A stretch of 20,059 nt of DNA from Apostichopus californicus (GCA_020650975.1 JAIPMN010031998.1:1-20059); one strand, 5' to 3'. Counted from the stretch's first letter, positions 8,011 to 16,895 are shown. The notes: a model not told the origin generated them from the sequence alone. Numbers and translations are program-made.

Positions 8011-8818
8011 CAACCTGTATGTTCTAATGTCATGTAGGGTATCTTCTAAGGCATTTCATGTCTTATAAACCGAGAAAAATATAGGCATGAGGCTAGATCC
8101 CACGGCACTGTCATTCGTCAAAACGCAAATAGGCTTATTTAGGCCTAGGCTGAGCTATGCTTAAGTATTAACTTTTAAAGCCTAGCTCAGACCTTAAAGT
8201 TAGTTTTAGTGTAAGTTAGGCCCTATCCGTGTGAAACAAATATACGGCATACTGTGCCTGCATATATACGTTTTTTGTCAATGGCATGAAATGAAATGGT
8301 CTTTGACCAAAAGGATCAATAAAGTTAGGCATTATTGTAAGAATTGCCACCCAATTCATCCATACTAATATTACTAATGCGCTATACTATAGGCTACACG
8401 GGTGTGTTCTTTTTAAAAAGTCAATAGATGCTGTATATGGATTATGGGCTCTAGGCTAGCCTTGTATAAAATTATCAACAAGAAACAGAAAGACTAGCTT
8501 GATCAAATGATTTTTTTGGAGAGAAAGACCTTTAATCGTGGCAAAGTTATTGTATGCCATCATAACTGTTAATTGTTAGCTTACCCTAGCTTTGTTAGCA
8601 TAGCCTTAGTTATGCTAATTTACTTGGCTAGTCATTGGACATATGAAATGCAAGACGTTTAGCAATTAGCATGCAGCACTTGGTCTATTTTAATTATTCT
8701 ATTTTGTGCAATCAGCACTAAGATTAGGCTTGTTATAGCCACCTGGGGGTAGGTTAGTTCCATCCAATTGAAGGTATCATTTATACGAGCCTAAAAGGTA
8801 TATATTTTTTAGTTGAAC
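8011..8818. other. Upstream region of the SAM/coiled-coil gene; no gene recognised
   Basis: AT-rich sequence with several GGCCTAGGC/GGCTAGCC-like words and no convincing exon or core promoter. The stretch TATATATTTTTTAG (ending 8812) just before TTGAACATGG looks like a splice acceptor. Exon 1 may thus begin at 8813, with a 5' untranslated exon further upstream that I cannot locate. Confidence 0.35.
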
Positions 8819-8894
8819 ATGGATAGCATATTACGCCATCTTCAGTTACCCAGTGTTGAAGAGGTAGTCAGAAAATTCAGAAATGAAAATATAA
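8819..8894 (+). CDS. Exon 1: start and first half of SAM-like domain
   Basis: ATG at 8819 opens MDSILRHLQLPSVEEVV followed by RKFRNENI. This is the first two helices of a sterile alpha motif: a short amphipathic helix ending L-x-L, then E-x-V-x-x-F-x-x-E-x-I. SAM domains mediate protein-protein or RNA binding. I place the donor at 8895 (ATAA|GTTGGT) because only that site gives phase 1, which exon 2 requires. The donor is weak. The frame itself stays open to about 9067, so a read-through alternative (ISWSCMYGFDSK...) cannot be excluded. Confidence 0.55.
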
Positions 8895-9905
8895 GTTGGT
8901 CATGCATGTATGGGTTTGACTCCAAGTACTATATCAAGTTGCTATATATCCAAGACTCCATGCACTATAAAGTTTGTTTTTGTTGTAATATTTACCAATG
9001 TTTTCCTCTATTCAGGCTCACAGTTAAATTCAATATTTTGTTAAACAACTTCAAATTTAATTTCTCTTGAAATTACTATCAGCTTGTATTTAATGATTTT
9101 GGAGCCCCAAAAGGACCACGAGGTCAATCATGTTAGGAGAGATGTTTATTATTTAAAGAGGTAGTATAATCTACTTGCTTGACATGGTCATGTACCACTT
9201 GCCATGCCATCATGTAGCAAAACCACAGTCAGATTGAATTACGTCACATACCTGTAATGCATGCTTATGACCTAAACATTTCTTTTTATTGTTCAACTCT
9301 TTACTCCCTTTTTTGGATTTCATTTCATTGATTTAAATCATTTTAATTCAATTAACAAGGTATAGTACTGTAGGCTGAAATTGTTTACTTATACCAATTT
9401 TGTGATTTGAATTATGACTTCAGTTGGCAAATAGGGCTTTTGCAAATTGCAAAATGGTTAGCCAATGTCTTTTATGAAGCATTGTTAATTGTGATTTGAA
9501 TGGTTTCATTCTCATCTTTCCAGCGGAAGGCTTGGTGGTATAAAAAAGCGGCTTTTTAAGTTACAGGAAAACAGTCACAGCCCATGCTGGTCTAATATGT
9601 CTACATCAGTAGCCAAATGGCTTCTTATCACATGTTGCCAATGTTTTAATTTTCTTCTTGTAATCTGCACAATGATGCATCAGCACAGCCATCGAACCAA
9701 AGAATTGCATAATAACCACAAACAATTAAGTTAGCATGGCATTTGCATTCATATCAAACATGATGATAAAAAATACCCCAAAAACAAAATGTGAATACAA
9801 AACACCTCTCATTTAAATGAAATCAAATCTGAGTTTCTATGTAATTTGATTAACAAACTTTAGAAAATCACCAACCATGTACTTTCCTGATTTGTTTTTC
9901 TTCAG
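8895..9905 (+). other. Intron 1
   Basis: 1011 bp, AT-rich. It holds a good acceptor-like site CTCATCTTTCCAG ending 9523, followed by a 69-codon open stretch (RLGGIKKRLFKLQENS...). The needed phase does not match the chosen exon 1 donor, so I leave it as an unresolved alternative exon. A TATAAAAAAG word lies at about 9539. Confidence 0.4.
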
Positions 9906-10000
9906 TGAAATGGATCATGCCAGATTTGGTTCAGGAACTTTCCCCTGAACAATTACAGCAATGAGGAGTAAACTACATGGGAAAGCAAGCATATTTGAAG
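9906..10000 (+). CDS. Exon 2: second half of SAM-like domain, with premature TGA
   Basis: The acceptor TTTTTCTTCAG ends at 9905. The frame reads KWIMPDLVQELSPEQLQQ, then TGA (9962-9964), then GVNYMGKQAYLK. SAM domains end L-(S/T)-x-E-x-L-x-x-L-G-V-x-x-x-G-x-R/K-x-x-x-L-K. The match is clear on both sides of the stop, which occupies the position of the near-invariant leucine before Gly-Val. I end the exon at AAG|GTGCAT (phase 0), which joins the next exon without a frameshift. A stronger donor, CAG|GTACAG at 10051, would add VHKFGTVSSIIKFCFC but then needs a frameshift downstream. Confidence 0.6.
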
Positions 10001-10410
10001 GTGCATAAATTCGGGACAGTTTCAAGCATCATCAAGTTCTGCTTTTGCAGGTACAGTAATGACATTTGCCTGACATCAAGACACTCACTGATCACACTGA
10101 ACTTTCATTTCAATTAAAGTTATATGTGGTCATTAATTAAGAGCACCTTTTTATTTGTTGAAATTAAAAGTTATTGAAAAAAGATGGTATGACTCAATTA
10201 TGATGAATGCTTGGTGAATTAGTGTAATGATGACTGTCTTTGCAACATCACCCAAACATCGTTGTTACTGTTTTATTACTATGGGCCTTTAAGTTTCATT
10301 TGTTTTGTTTAATGATTCAATAGAATTTGTTTCTCTTATTAGCATCACTTAGGCTGTCATCTCTGTTATATAACTTTTGTATGAAGAAATCATTTTATGT
10401 ATGCAACTTA

Positions 10411-10490
10411 ATGTGACCTTATGCGACCTGATGTGACCAAATGCGACCTTATGCGACCTGATGTGACCAAATGCGACCTAATGTGGCCTG
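10411..10490. repeat. 10-bp tandem array with 30-bp higher-order repeat
   Basis: Eight back-to-back units of ATGYGACCNN. Three successive units form a 30-bp block, and the blocks 10419-10448 and 10449-10478 are identical. The outer units (ATGTGACCTT, ATGTGGCCTG) are single-base variants. Expansion by whole blocks implies recent slippage or unequal exchange. Confidence 0.85.
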
Positions 10491-10953
10491 ACTATGAAAG
10501 TGGCTGAAAAATGGGCATATCTTTGTTCTTGACACGTTCCAAAATGTGAATCAGAGTTTATTGTCGACCTGCCAGGCATTACAAAATCACAATCAGTCAA
10601 TTATACATTACTGTTAAAGTCTAAACACGTCACAAATCTGACTGATTCCACAGGGAATGTGAAAAACACAAGATAACGACATAAGTTTATCAAATCTTGC
10701 AAATGCTTCATCTCTGCTGTTTAATAACCAATTAATAATCATCAACGACGTTTGCAGGTTTCACATATTTATAGTCATGCGGGAGGATGTATTCACAGGT
10801 AGAATTTGAAACACCTAATATTTTGAATTGAAAATGTTATAAATTAATATTTGGTAAGAGGGATTGGAATATATAGTGATGGGTGCAATGTGAAAAGCAG
10901 TGTGATGTGACAAAAAATAAATTCACAGTGACACAGGCTGCCCTGCATTGACC

Positions 10954-11638
10954 ATTGACCTCAACAACAGTCTTCTTGCACTAAATGTGATAAACATCGA
11001 CATACTAAATATGACGTCTGTCCTTGTTGAAATATTGTGTAAAACATGGTTTTCACAATTTGACCCCTGGTGAGCTCAAAGGACCATTGACCTCCGCCCA
11101 CTACATATTAGGCTTCTTGTACTCAATGTGGTACAATCACATACCAAATATGCAATCTGTACAAGCTTCCCTTGTGATGTTATACTAAGGAAGGTGTATT
11201 AGTGTAGAGAGACAGGTTAGAGGGGAGTGAGGTAAATGTTTGGCATATGTTGACTTCAAATAACCTTTGACCTCCACCAAAAGCAATAATATGCTCCATA
11301 AATTGGATATGGTACATTTCCAAACACCTTCATACCAAGTATGAGATCTGCCCAAGCTTCCAATATTGAGATTTCATGTTTACAAGGTTTTCACAATTTG
11401 ACCTCTGATGACCCGAATAAACTTTGACCTCTTCCCACAACAATAGGCTTCTTCATGCACTCAATGTGGTACTTCTACACACCAAATATGAGGTCTGCCC
11501 AAGCTTTGCTCCTTGAGATATCATGTTTACACATTTTTAAAGTTTGACCCATGGTGACCCCGAATGACCTTTGACCTCTTCCCACAATAATAGGCTTGCA
11601 CTCAATGTGGTACTTCTACACACCAAATATGATGGCTC
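10954..11638. repeat. Five diverged copies of a ~150-bp repeat carrying TTTGACCTC
   Basis: Copies begin at about 10954, 11086, 11266, 11423 and 11570, the last truncated at GATGGC near 11638. Shared blocks, in order, are ATTGACCTC/TTTGACCTC, AATAGGCTTCTT, CACTCAATGTGGTAC, ACACCAAATATGA, GTCTGCCCAAGCTT, GAGATATCATGTTTACA, and TTTTCACAATTTGACCCCTGGTGA. Spacing varies from 132 to 180 bp through indels. Copies 4 and 5 are most alike. The TGACCT words at unit junctions are nuclear-receptor half-sites. Confidence 0.8.
11565..11577 (-). promoter_or_regulatory. Perfect DR1 motif (AGGTCAAAGGTCA on minus strand)
   Basis: TGACCTTTGACCT is two perfect receptor half-sites spaced by one base. It is the consensus for HNF4, RXR and COUP-type receptors, and sits at the junction of the last two ~150-bp repeat units. 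Other junctions have one intact half-site and one decayed half-site. Binding is not shown. Confidence 0.4.
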
Positions 11639-12948
11639 TACCATAATTTTTTCCAGTTTGGTGAGTTTAGGCTGTACAATAAAATTAAGTAAATCCATCT
11701 TTAAGATATTTCTGGAAGTTCATTAGAGCCATTAAACTATTATCATATTTCTTTGCTTCTTAAAGGCCAGATTGTCTCAAGTTTGGGCAATACAGTCCTA
11801 GCACAACTACTTCCTTTCTCCTAATACTGGAGGTTAAATAGTAGAAAGCACATCATCATGCACATATCTGAAGAAATTTCTCTTTTGTCAGTCATGAAAC
11901 ATCAGCTTGCCAAGCTTTAGCATACAGCTCATTGCCAAATTTGCCTTTGCATTTTTATCTGGCAACTGCTGCTTTCATGTCAGATTCATTCCCGTTAAAT
12001 GACAAATAAACTGAAGTAGCTTTTCAGGATTGTAAAGCTCAAACTGCTGAAGTCTTAAAGTCACAAAGTTGAATTCATATTACATAATATTAGGAGATCA
12101 ATCAACCCTTAATGTAAACTTTCATGTGAATTCAAAGTTAGCTTATTTATATAATATTACTGATTGCTTATTGCCATTGGTACCAGGATTGTTGTACCAA
12201 TGTCATTTCCGGACATAATATTAGTTGAATATGGGCAGTTCATGCTTGCACATGCAGCTGTTTTGGATTTCTGTTTTAATTAATATGACAACCTCTGGGC
12301 AAAGACTTATTTCCTGCAGGCACCAAACAAAGTTTTGTTATAGGGTTTTCAGCTGGTAATGTCACCAATTCTTCTTTACTCTTAGTCTCCCATAGTATTC
12401 CACCTGAACATACTTTTAAATATTCAGCAAGCTCACTTACAGAACATATTTCTATGGAATGTTCTCAACCAAAGATGTTGCTTCACATCAAGTTCACCTT
12501 TAAAGGTATAGTCTGTATAAGTCCCAAATTATCGCATGCTATAATTGCTAGAAGTTTTCAAAAAGTACTTTCCTGGAGGTCTTTACACTCCAAATTGTTC
12601 TCAGACATTCTAACTAAACACACACTATCACAGAATGTCCCAGTGAGGTAAATTTCCTCTGAAGTGGTAATAAAAATAGTTTAAGAATTTGACCAAGTTG
12701 ACCATATTGAAAATTGTGGCATATTTGGAACCAATACAGCATACCTTTAAGAGCAACATACATGCAACCAACATGCCCAACACAGTAGTCCCAAACTGGC
12801 TAAAAAACTATGTATGTAGACTTGTTTTAGAGCCGTGAGAGTGGATTGGCCTCCATGATTCTGACATAATGACCACTTTTGACTTTCTACCTGTATATAT
12901 TGATTCTCCTTTCTTCATCAGGTATGAGTCCACTCAGGCTGCTCCCAG

Positions 12949-13016
12949 CCCTTTGATGTCCACACCTTTAGCAGGGCATATGCTTCTCAAAGATTGGATC
13001 AGGACATAACTGTCAG
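12949..13016 (+). CDS. Exon 3: polar linker
   Basis: In the frame that joins the next exon, the exon reads PFDVHTFSRAYASQRLDQ and DITV, then AG, with a near-consensus donor CAG|GTAAGG. AG plus the first T of the next exon makes serine. The acceptor choice is ambiguous. CTGCTCCCAG (ending 12948) gives phase 0 with exon 2. The stronger TTTCTTCATCAG (ending 12921) would place TGA at 12925 in this frame, or in the shifted frame would give YESTQAAPSPLMSTPLAG and then TAA at 13007. The choice matters for deciding whether a frameshift is present. Confidence 0.55.
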
Positions 13017-13191
13017 GTAAGGATGTTCAATGTAGGCATTCCTGTATTTTAAGTTGTTACACTAACTCATTTGTGGAGAATGCATTCTGGTTGTTTTAAA
13101 TATGTCAACATACGGGACACTTTGAAGGTGAAACAGTTTGTAACGCATACTTTTCACAAACGCAGGTATTTTATGGTTTTAATGCACTTAA

Positions 13192-13550
13192 AGGGTGTGA
13201 AGACTTGCGCAAAAAGAAATGTCTAATGCCGGTAATTTGACCTAGTTTAGAAGGAGGTGTAACAGAAGTGTTAAACACCACCATCGATCCCAGAAAATAC
13301 AAACACAGCTTGCTACCGTCGGTAATTAGACACTAGTGTACAGTCAGTACATACAGCTGCGGTCAATACCCACAGTACAGTATACAAACAATTCAGTGAT
13401 AGACATCTCAGGTCCAGCTAAAGATAACAATAAAGGTATCACGTTTCATTACTGTCTGCGTAGCGACACGAACAAAACGTCACTTGCAAGCAACAGAAAG
13501 TTAACTTTTTCAGATGACCGGCCGCGGTTTGGGGCGAGTCTTCAATGCCT
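13192..13550. mobile_element. 359-bp TTAA-flanked MITE
   Basis: TTAA flanks both ends (13188-13191 and 13551-13554). The left end reads AGGGTGTGAAGACTTGCGC, and the right end read in reverse is AGGCATTGAAGACTCGCCC. They share TGAAGACTYGC, giving imperfect inverted repeats of about 25 bp. It has no coding capacity. The TTAA target links it to the piggyBac/Kolobok group, but its ends differ from those of the 2011-3475 element, so it belongs to a different family. Confidence 0.75.
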
Positions 13551-13863
13551 TTAATGATTAAACCACAAAATTCCAAAACTTTGCGCTACTGTGGCTTGAA
13601 AACTCCTCATATTGATAAGAAATTATCCTTTCAAACATTTCTGATGGCAATCACACCAACTTTATTATTGGGAGGCATATTTTTTTAATGTCAATATGGG
13701 AATTCAACTTAATGTCAAAAAGTCAAAAGGTGGAGTAGAACAACAAAGGTGGTGTTTTTTTTTATATCTTGATGTTTTGTCTTGATTGTTATAAATCTAT
13801 CCGGCTACTGTAAGTGGCAGAAATAGCAGCATTTTAATGGCGTCCATGCCATTTGCAGTGAAA

Positions 13864-13909
13864 GGTCGGGGGTTGGGGTTGGGTCGGGGGTGGTGGGGGG
13901 GTGTGCAGG
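13864..13909 (+). other. G-quadruplex-prone tract
   Basis: At least five runs of three or more guanines separated by 1-7 bases (GGGGGTTGGGGTTGGGTC and onward to GGGGGGG) within intron 3. They lie on the same strand as the gene, so the transcript would carry them. Folding is a sequence prediction only. Confidence 0.6.
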
Positions 13910-15087
13910 GACAATGATGCAAGGGACAAGAGAAGTAGGGTTTCAGGAGCCTTTGTATCCTTCTTGAATTTTGGAGGATTTCGTAGACATTCCTGTATTT
14001 TCTAATGCAAAAAGCTCTTTCAAATATTCTACTGCCCCTTTCCCTAAGTTGTCAAGTTTAGAGGATAAATCTGTCCTTCGTCTGGACAAACATCATATTT
14101 CTTTCCGCAGGTAGGCATAGTCCCTCCATATATGATGGGATGTAATTGTTGTACTCCCCAATCCTTACTCCTGTGAGTCCTGTCACTGCACCTGTCCCAA
14201 ATCCCTACCTTTCTCATCCCTCTGGAATCCATTTAACATTCAACTGTTAAACCACACTGCTACTACTGTAGTTGAACATTACGGTGGGGTAATTGCACAC
14301 AAGAATAATCAAAATAGAATATTTTGGAAAACTAAAGTCGATAATAAGTAGTTTATTATATTAACAGTATCAGTAAATGGAGCAACAATAAGCTGTAACA
14401 GAAACCAACAGGGTAGGATGCAGAGATATTTATATATTGAAAGCTTTTATTTAATGCAGTATGGTGCCTTGAATCAGCAAAAACCCAGTTAACTATTTAT
14501 GTACTCTTATTAGGAATCCGGAGGGGCACAGCCACTATTTCGATGGAGAGAATTAGAAATTGTCTTTGATTTTCATTGAGATGGCAGGGGCACTACGGCA
14601 ACTTTGTAGTTTTAGTAGGAAAACAAGGCTATTCACATACACTTGTGAAAAGGCACCAAGGGGCATGATTTCCAGAGTGAGAAAAAACATGTAGTATTGA
14701 CAGATTTTTAAGAGCAACTTTTCTTTCAGTGGTTTTTTTAAAACTGTACATCAAAACCTTAACATTTCCCGCAGCTGCTCAATATATACTGGCTCTTGGT
14801 GCAAATTTCGCTTGAGTTTTGGACAGTCTTAGAGCCCTGACTTAGATGATAAAGTTGTAGGATGATCAAGAGGGCACCTAAGGCATTGAAAGGGTTAAAG
14901 GGCATACCGCAGTTGTTGCTATCAGTGATGGATGATTTTTAAGCTCATTACCGCAAGAGGTATTTTGCCATCGACCTGCTTCCTGACGTACATATCCTTA
15001 CGTTCATTGAGTGCGTTTTGTTTGTTCTTCTTTCACCCTCTGTCTGTCTACATTGCTGGTTCTCTTTTCTTTCATCTTCCGCTGCAG

Positions 15088-15219
15088 TTTATTCTCCCCA
15101 CAAAAGGTCGCTATAGAAAATTTAGGGGATACGGCTCAGTCGGAGTACAAGCATGGCTCATCTCTGAACACAGAGTCCAGTGGTAGAGATAGTTACAGGG
15201 ACATTTTAACCAGTCATAA
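15088..15219 (+). CDS. Exon 4: polar Ser/Glu-rich linker
   Basis: The acceptor CATCTTCCGCTGCAG ends 15087. The donor AA|GTAAGT at 15220 matches consensus. The open frame reads LFSPQKVAIENLGDTAQSE, then YKHGSSLNTESSGRDSYRD, then ILTSH. The other frames contain stops (TAG at 15130 region and near 15184). The exon takes two bases from the previous exon (AG+T, Ser) and gives two to the next (AA+G, Lys). No known domain; the composition suggests a disordered linker with possible phosphorylation sites. Confidence 0.75.
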
Positions 15220-15494
15220 GTAAGTTTTACTCTCTAAACATGTTTTATTTGAACCAAGGTTTTGTTTTGTCAGCTGGCAATTTATTATCTATGTTTTATT
15301 CTTTTGTAAAATAATTCAAAAAGAAGAAACTGACTGGGAAAAGTAAATGCAATGTACTTTATTGAGACAAGTTATTGGATAATCCCAAACTGAATGTTTA
15401 CTTACCATAAATGTAACTGGTTGAAAGGTAATGGTAACGACATTTTAAACTATATCAAGTTGTAAAGGATTGGGAAGGTAAATAGAAGTCGATT

Positions 15495-15527
15495 TGGGGT
15501 GGGGGGAGTGGAGGAGGGGTGGGCGGC
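15495..15527 (+). other. G-quadruplex-prone tract
   Basis: Runs GGGG, GGGGGG, GGGG and GGG with short spacers (TGGGGTGGGGGGAGTGG onward). A second coding-strand quadruplex candidate within this gene's introns. Confidence 0.55.
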
Positions 15528-15679
15528 CAAAATAAGTTGCTTGTAACGATATGATTTTTAAATTTACACTTTAAACAGTTGACTGTACTTAAAACTGCAC
15601 AGTGCATTTTAAAGTAGACCACTATCTATTTCTTGCTGTAAAGCAGAACTGTTTGTGACTTTGTGTTGAGTTTGTTTTG

Positions 15680-15718
15680 ATCTCATCTCCCTTCATGTAA
15701 TGTATAGGGAGATGAGAT
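15680..15718. repeat. Perfect 13-bp hairpin ATCTCATCTCCCT / AGGGAGATGAGAT
   Basis: Arms 15680-15692 and 15706-15718 are exact reverse complements around a 13-base loop. A related AGAGATGAGATGCC word appears at about 16419-16432, just past the two-copy repeat. The pair may mark the boundary of a ~750-bp repetitive element (15680-16432), but no target duplication is visible. Confidence 0.65.
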
Positions 15719-15749
15719 ATTGTACTTCACTCCACATCAGAAATGTGAG

Positions 15750-15826
15750 AGAGTGAGTGTGTGTGCGTGGGTGGGTCGGCGGGTGAGTGGATGTGTGGGT
15801 GTGTGTGTGTTTGTGAGTGAGTGAGC
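15750..15826. repeat. GTGA/GTGTG simple repeat
   Basis: A degenerate microsatellite of GTGAGTGTGTGTGCG and TGGGTGTGTGTGTGTTTG type. Confidence 0.75.
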
Positions 15827-15938
15827 AAAATTAAGTATGTCGCAAACTCCTAGACCCGAAGTCCTGTCAAGTTCAAGCTTGGTGGGTGGGTGCCTGACCA
15901 TGTTAACTCATGCCTGCGTGATTGTTGATGTCACAAAG

Positions 15939-15951
15939 AGGTCGAAGGTCA
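15939..15951 (+). promoter_or_regulatory. DR1-like motif AGGTCGAAGGTCA
   Basis: Two nuclear-receptor half-sites with a one-base spacer, one with a single mismatch, in copy 1 of the ~300-bp repeat. The equivalent position in copy 2 (16247-16259) reads AGGTGAAAGGTCA, again DR1-like with a different single mismatch. Confidence 0.35.
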
Positions 15952-16375
15952 AGTAATCTAAAAATTGGTTTTTAGCCATTTTCTGCATGCCAACTTGTTG
16001 GACAAAGGCATTAAACCACATTATATGTAGAGAATGAAGAGACAAAGTTTAAAACAAGACAGATTTAGCTGTTTAGGCTTGTAGTTAACAGGTCAATTAA
16101 GTTAAAGTTAAAATTGGTCTAAATTGTGCAAAAGAGTATGTCGTGAACTTCTCCTAGACTGTAAGTCCGATCAGGTTCAAACTTGGTGGGTAGGTACCTG
16201 ACCATGTACTGTAAACTTGATCTTGGGTGATCGGTATAAATGCCATAGGTGAAAGGTCAAATACCCAGAAACTGTAGCATTTTCTGCTTGTTAGTATGTT
16301 GGAAAAAGTCATTAAACCACAAAATATGTAGACTATAATGGGACAAATTTTAAATTAGAACTTATGCAGTCGTTA

Positions 16376-16395
16376 AGGGTCAAGGTCAAAGTTCA
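16376..16395 (+). promoter_or_regulatory. Clustered receptor half-sites (AGGGTCAAGGTCAAAGTTCA)
   Basis: It contains TCAAGGTCA, the extended half-site of ERR/SF-1-type receptors, and AGGTCAAAGTTCA (16383-16395), a good HNF4/RXR-type DR1. It lies about 140 bp before exon 5. No evidence of use beyond the motif. Confidence 0.4.
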
Positions 16396-16536
16396 TTGTA
16401 GATCCATTCCATCATAGAAGAGATGAGATGCCATGGATTGCCATCTTGTCTTATGTTTTAATTGTAATAGATGCTAAGATCCCATAACAAGGGAGTTTAT
16501 TAGGCAAGTATCATGCGTTTCTGTTTATCTCGACAG

Positions 16537-16621
16537 GAAAGATATGATTGATAAAGATGGCTACCTTCAAGGTATGCAAGGAATTTAGATGAATAATGAA
16601 GCAATCCATGACAGAATGAAG
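16537..16621 (+). CDS. Exon 5: start of coiled coil, with in-frame TAG
   Basis: The acceptor TTTATCTCGACAG ends 16536, and the donor AAG|GTGAGA is consensus. After the shared lysine codon it reads KDMIDKDGYLQGMQGI, TAG (16586-16588), MNNEAIHDRMK. The frame upstream of the stop is fixed by exon 4, and the frame downstream by exon 6. Both are the same frame, so the stop is a single codon in an otherwise continuous exon. A 17-base GT...AG segment (16572-16588) spans the stop but is too short for an intron, and its removal would shift the frame. TAG is followed directly by ATG, a possible restart. Confidence 0.7.
16586..16591 (+). other. TAG stop abutting ATG in exon 5
   Basis: TAGATG: the premature stop and a potential reinitiation codon touch. 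If the upstream frame is not translated (alternative promoter in intron 3 or 4), ATG 16589 would open a frame of more than 180 codons through exons 6 and 7. A simple CAG-to-TAG change is the plainest explanation. Confidence 0.5.
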
Positions 16622-16784
16622 GTGAGATGACAAAACTATTAATTAATGGATCATTCAACTGTCAACTTGAGTATAGTTTCATTAGTTTAATGTAAGTTTA
16701 ATTGCTTTGTTCAAGGGCTGTCCTAACATTGTTGGTGTTTAATATCATTAGATGCAAGGTTACATTGCAAGAGAAATCTGTAAG

Positions 16785-16888
16785 CAATGATGATTATTAA
16801 TGCATCTTTGCGTGATTGATTACTAATCCATCTTTGCGTGATTGATTATTAATCCATCTTTGTGTGATTGATTATTAATCCCTCTTTC
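16785..16888. repeat. 26-bp minisatellite abutting the exon 6 acceptor
   Basis: Full units at 16798, 16824 and 16850 (TAATCCATCTTTGCGTGATT and onward, 26 bp). A partial unit follows from 16876 (TAATCCCTCTTTC), and a partial one precedes at about 16785. The last partial unit supplies the pyrimidine tract of the acceptor CTCTTTCTGCTTAG at 16895, and each unit begins with a TAAT branch-point-like word. Copy-number change could alter splicing of exon 6. Confidence 0.8.
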
Positions 16889-16895
16889 TGCTTAG

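Larger units (their letters stand above)
10051..12921 (+). other. Intron 2 (2.9 kb), repeat-rich
   Basis: It contains the 10-bp array (10411-10490) and the ~150-bp repeat (10954-11638). Between 11640 and 12921 I see no exon. A 62-codon frame near 12454 has no recognisable domain. A small perfect hairpin CATTGGTAC...GTACCAATG lies at 12175-12202. Confidence 0.5.
13017..15087 (+). other. Intron 3 (2.1 kb)
   Basis: It holds the TTAA MITE (13192-13550) and a G-rich tract (13864-13909). The interval 13910-15087 has no recognisable exon. A 62-codon minus-strand frame at 14044-14232 has no known domain and is not called. Confidence 0.5.
15836..16420. repeat. Two tandem copies of a ~300-bp repeat with AGGTCA motifs
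   Basis: Copy 1 (about 15836-16132) and copy 2 (about 16136-16420) share blocks in order: TATGTCGYRAACT, CCTAGAC..GAAGTCC, CAGGTTCAAACTTGGTGGGT, TACCTGACCATGT, GAAGGTCAA, CATTTTCTGC, GTTGGA, CATTAAACCACA, ATATGTAGA, and GGACAAAGTTTAAA. Divergence is moderate. It is related in style, though not in sequence, to the ~150-bp repeat in intron 2. Confidence 0.75.
15220..16536 (+). other. Intron 4 (1.3 kb)
   Basis: It holds a G-rich tract (15495-15527), a hairpin (15680-15718), a GT/GTGA-rich simple repeat (15750-15826) and a two-copy ~300-bp repeat (15836-16420). No exon seen. Confidence 0.6.

Noticed and set aside
8610-8620. Octamer-like ATGCTAAT upstream of the gene
   Set aside because: A single eight-base match in AT-rich DNA with no nearby core promoter; expected by chance.
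12454-12651. 65-codon plus-strand frame in intron 2
   Set aside because: No acceptor/donor pair in phase with exons 2 and 3, and no recognisable domain.
14044-14232. 62-codon minus-strand frame in intron 3
   Set aside because: No splice context on that strand and no domain match that I recognise.
16572-16588. 17-base GT...AG segment that would remove the TAG in exon 5
   Set aside because: Far below any credible spliceosomal intron length, and its removal would shift the downstream frame into a stop.
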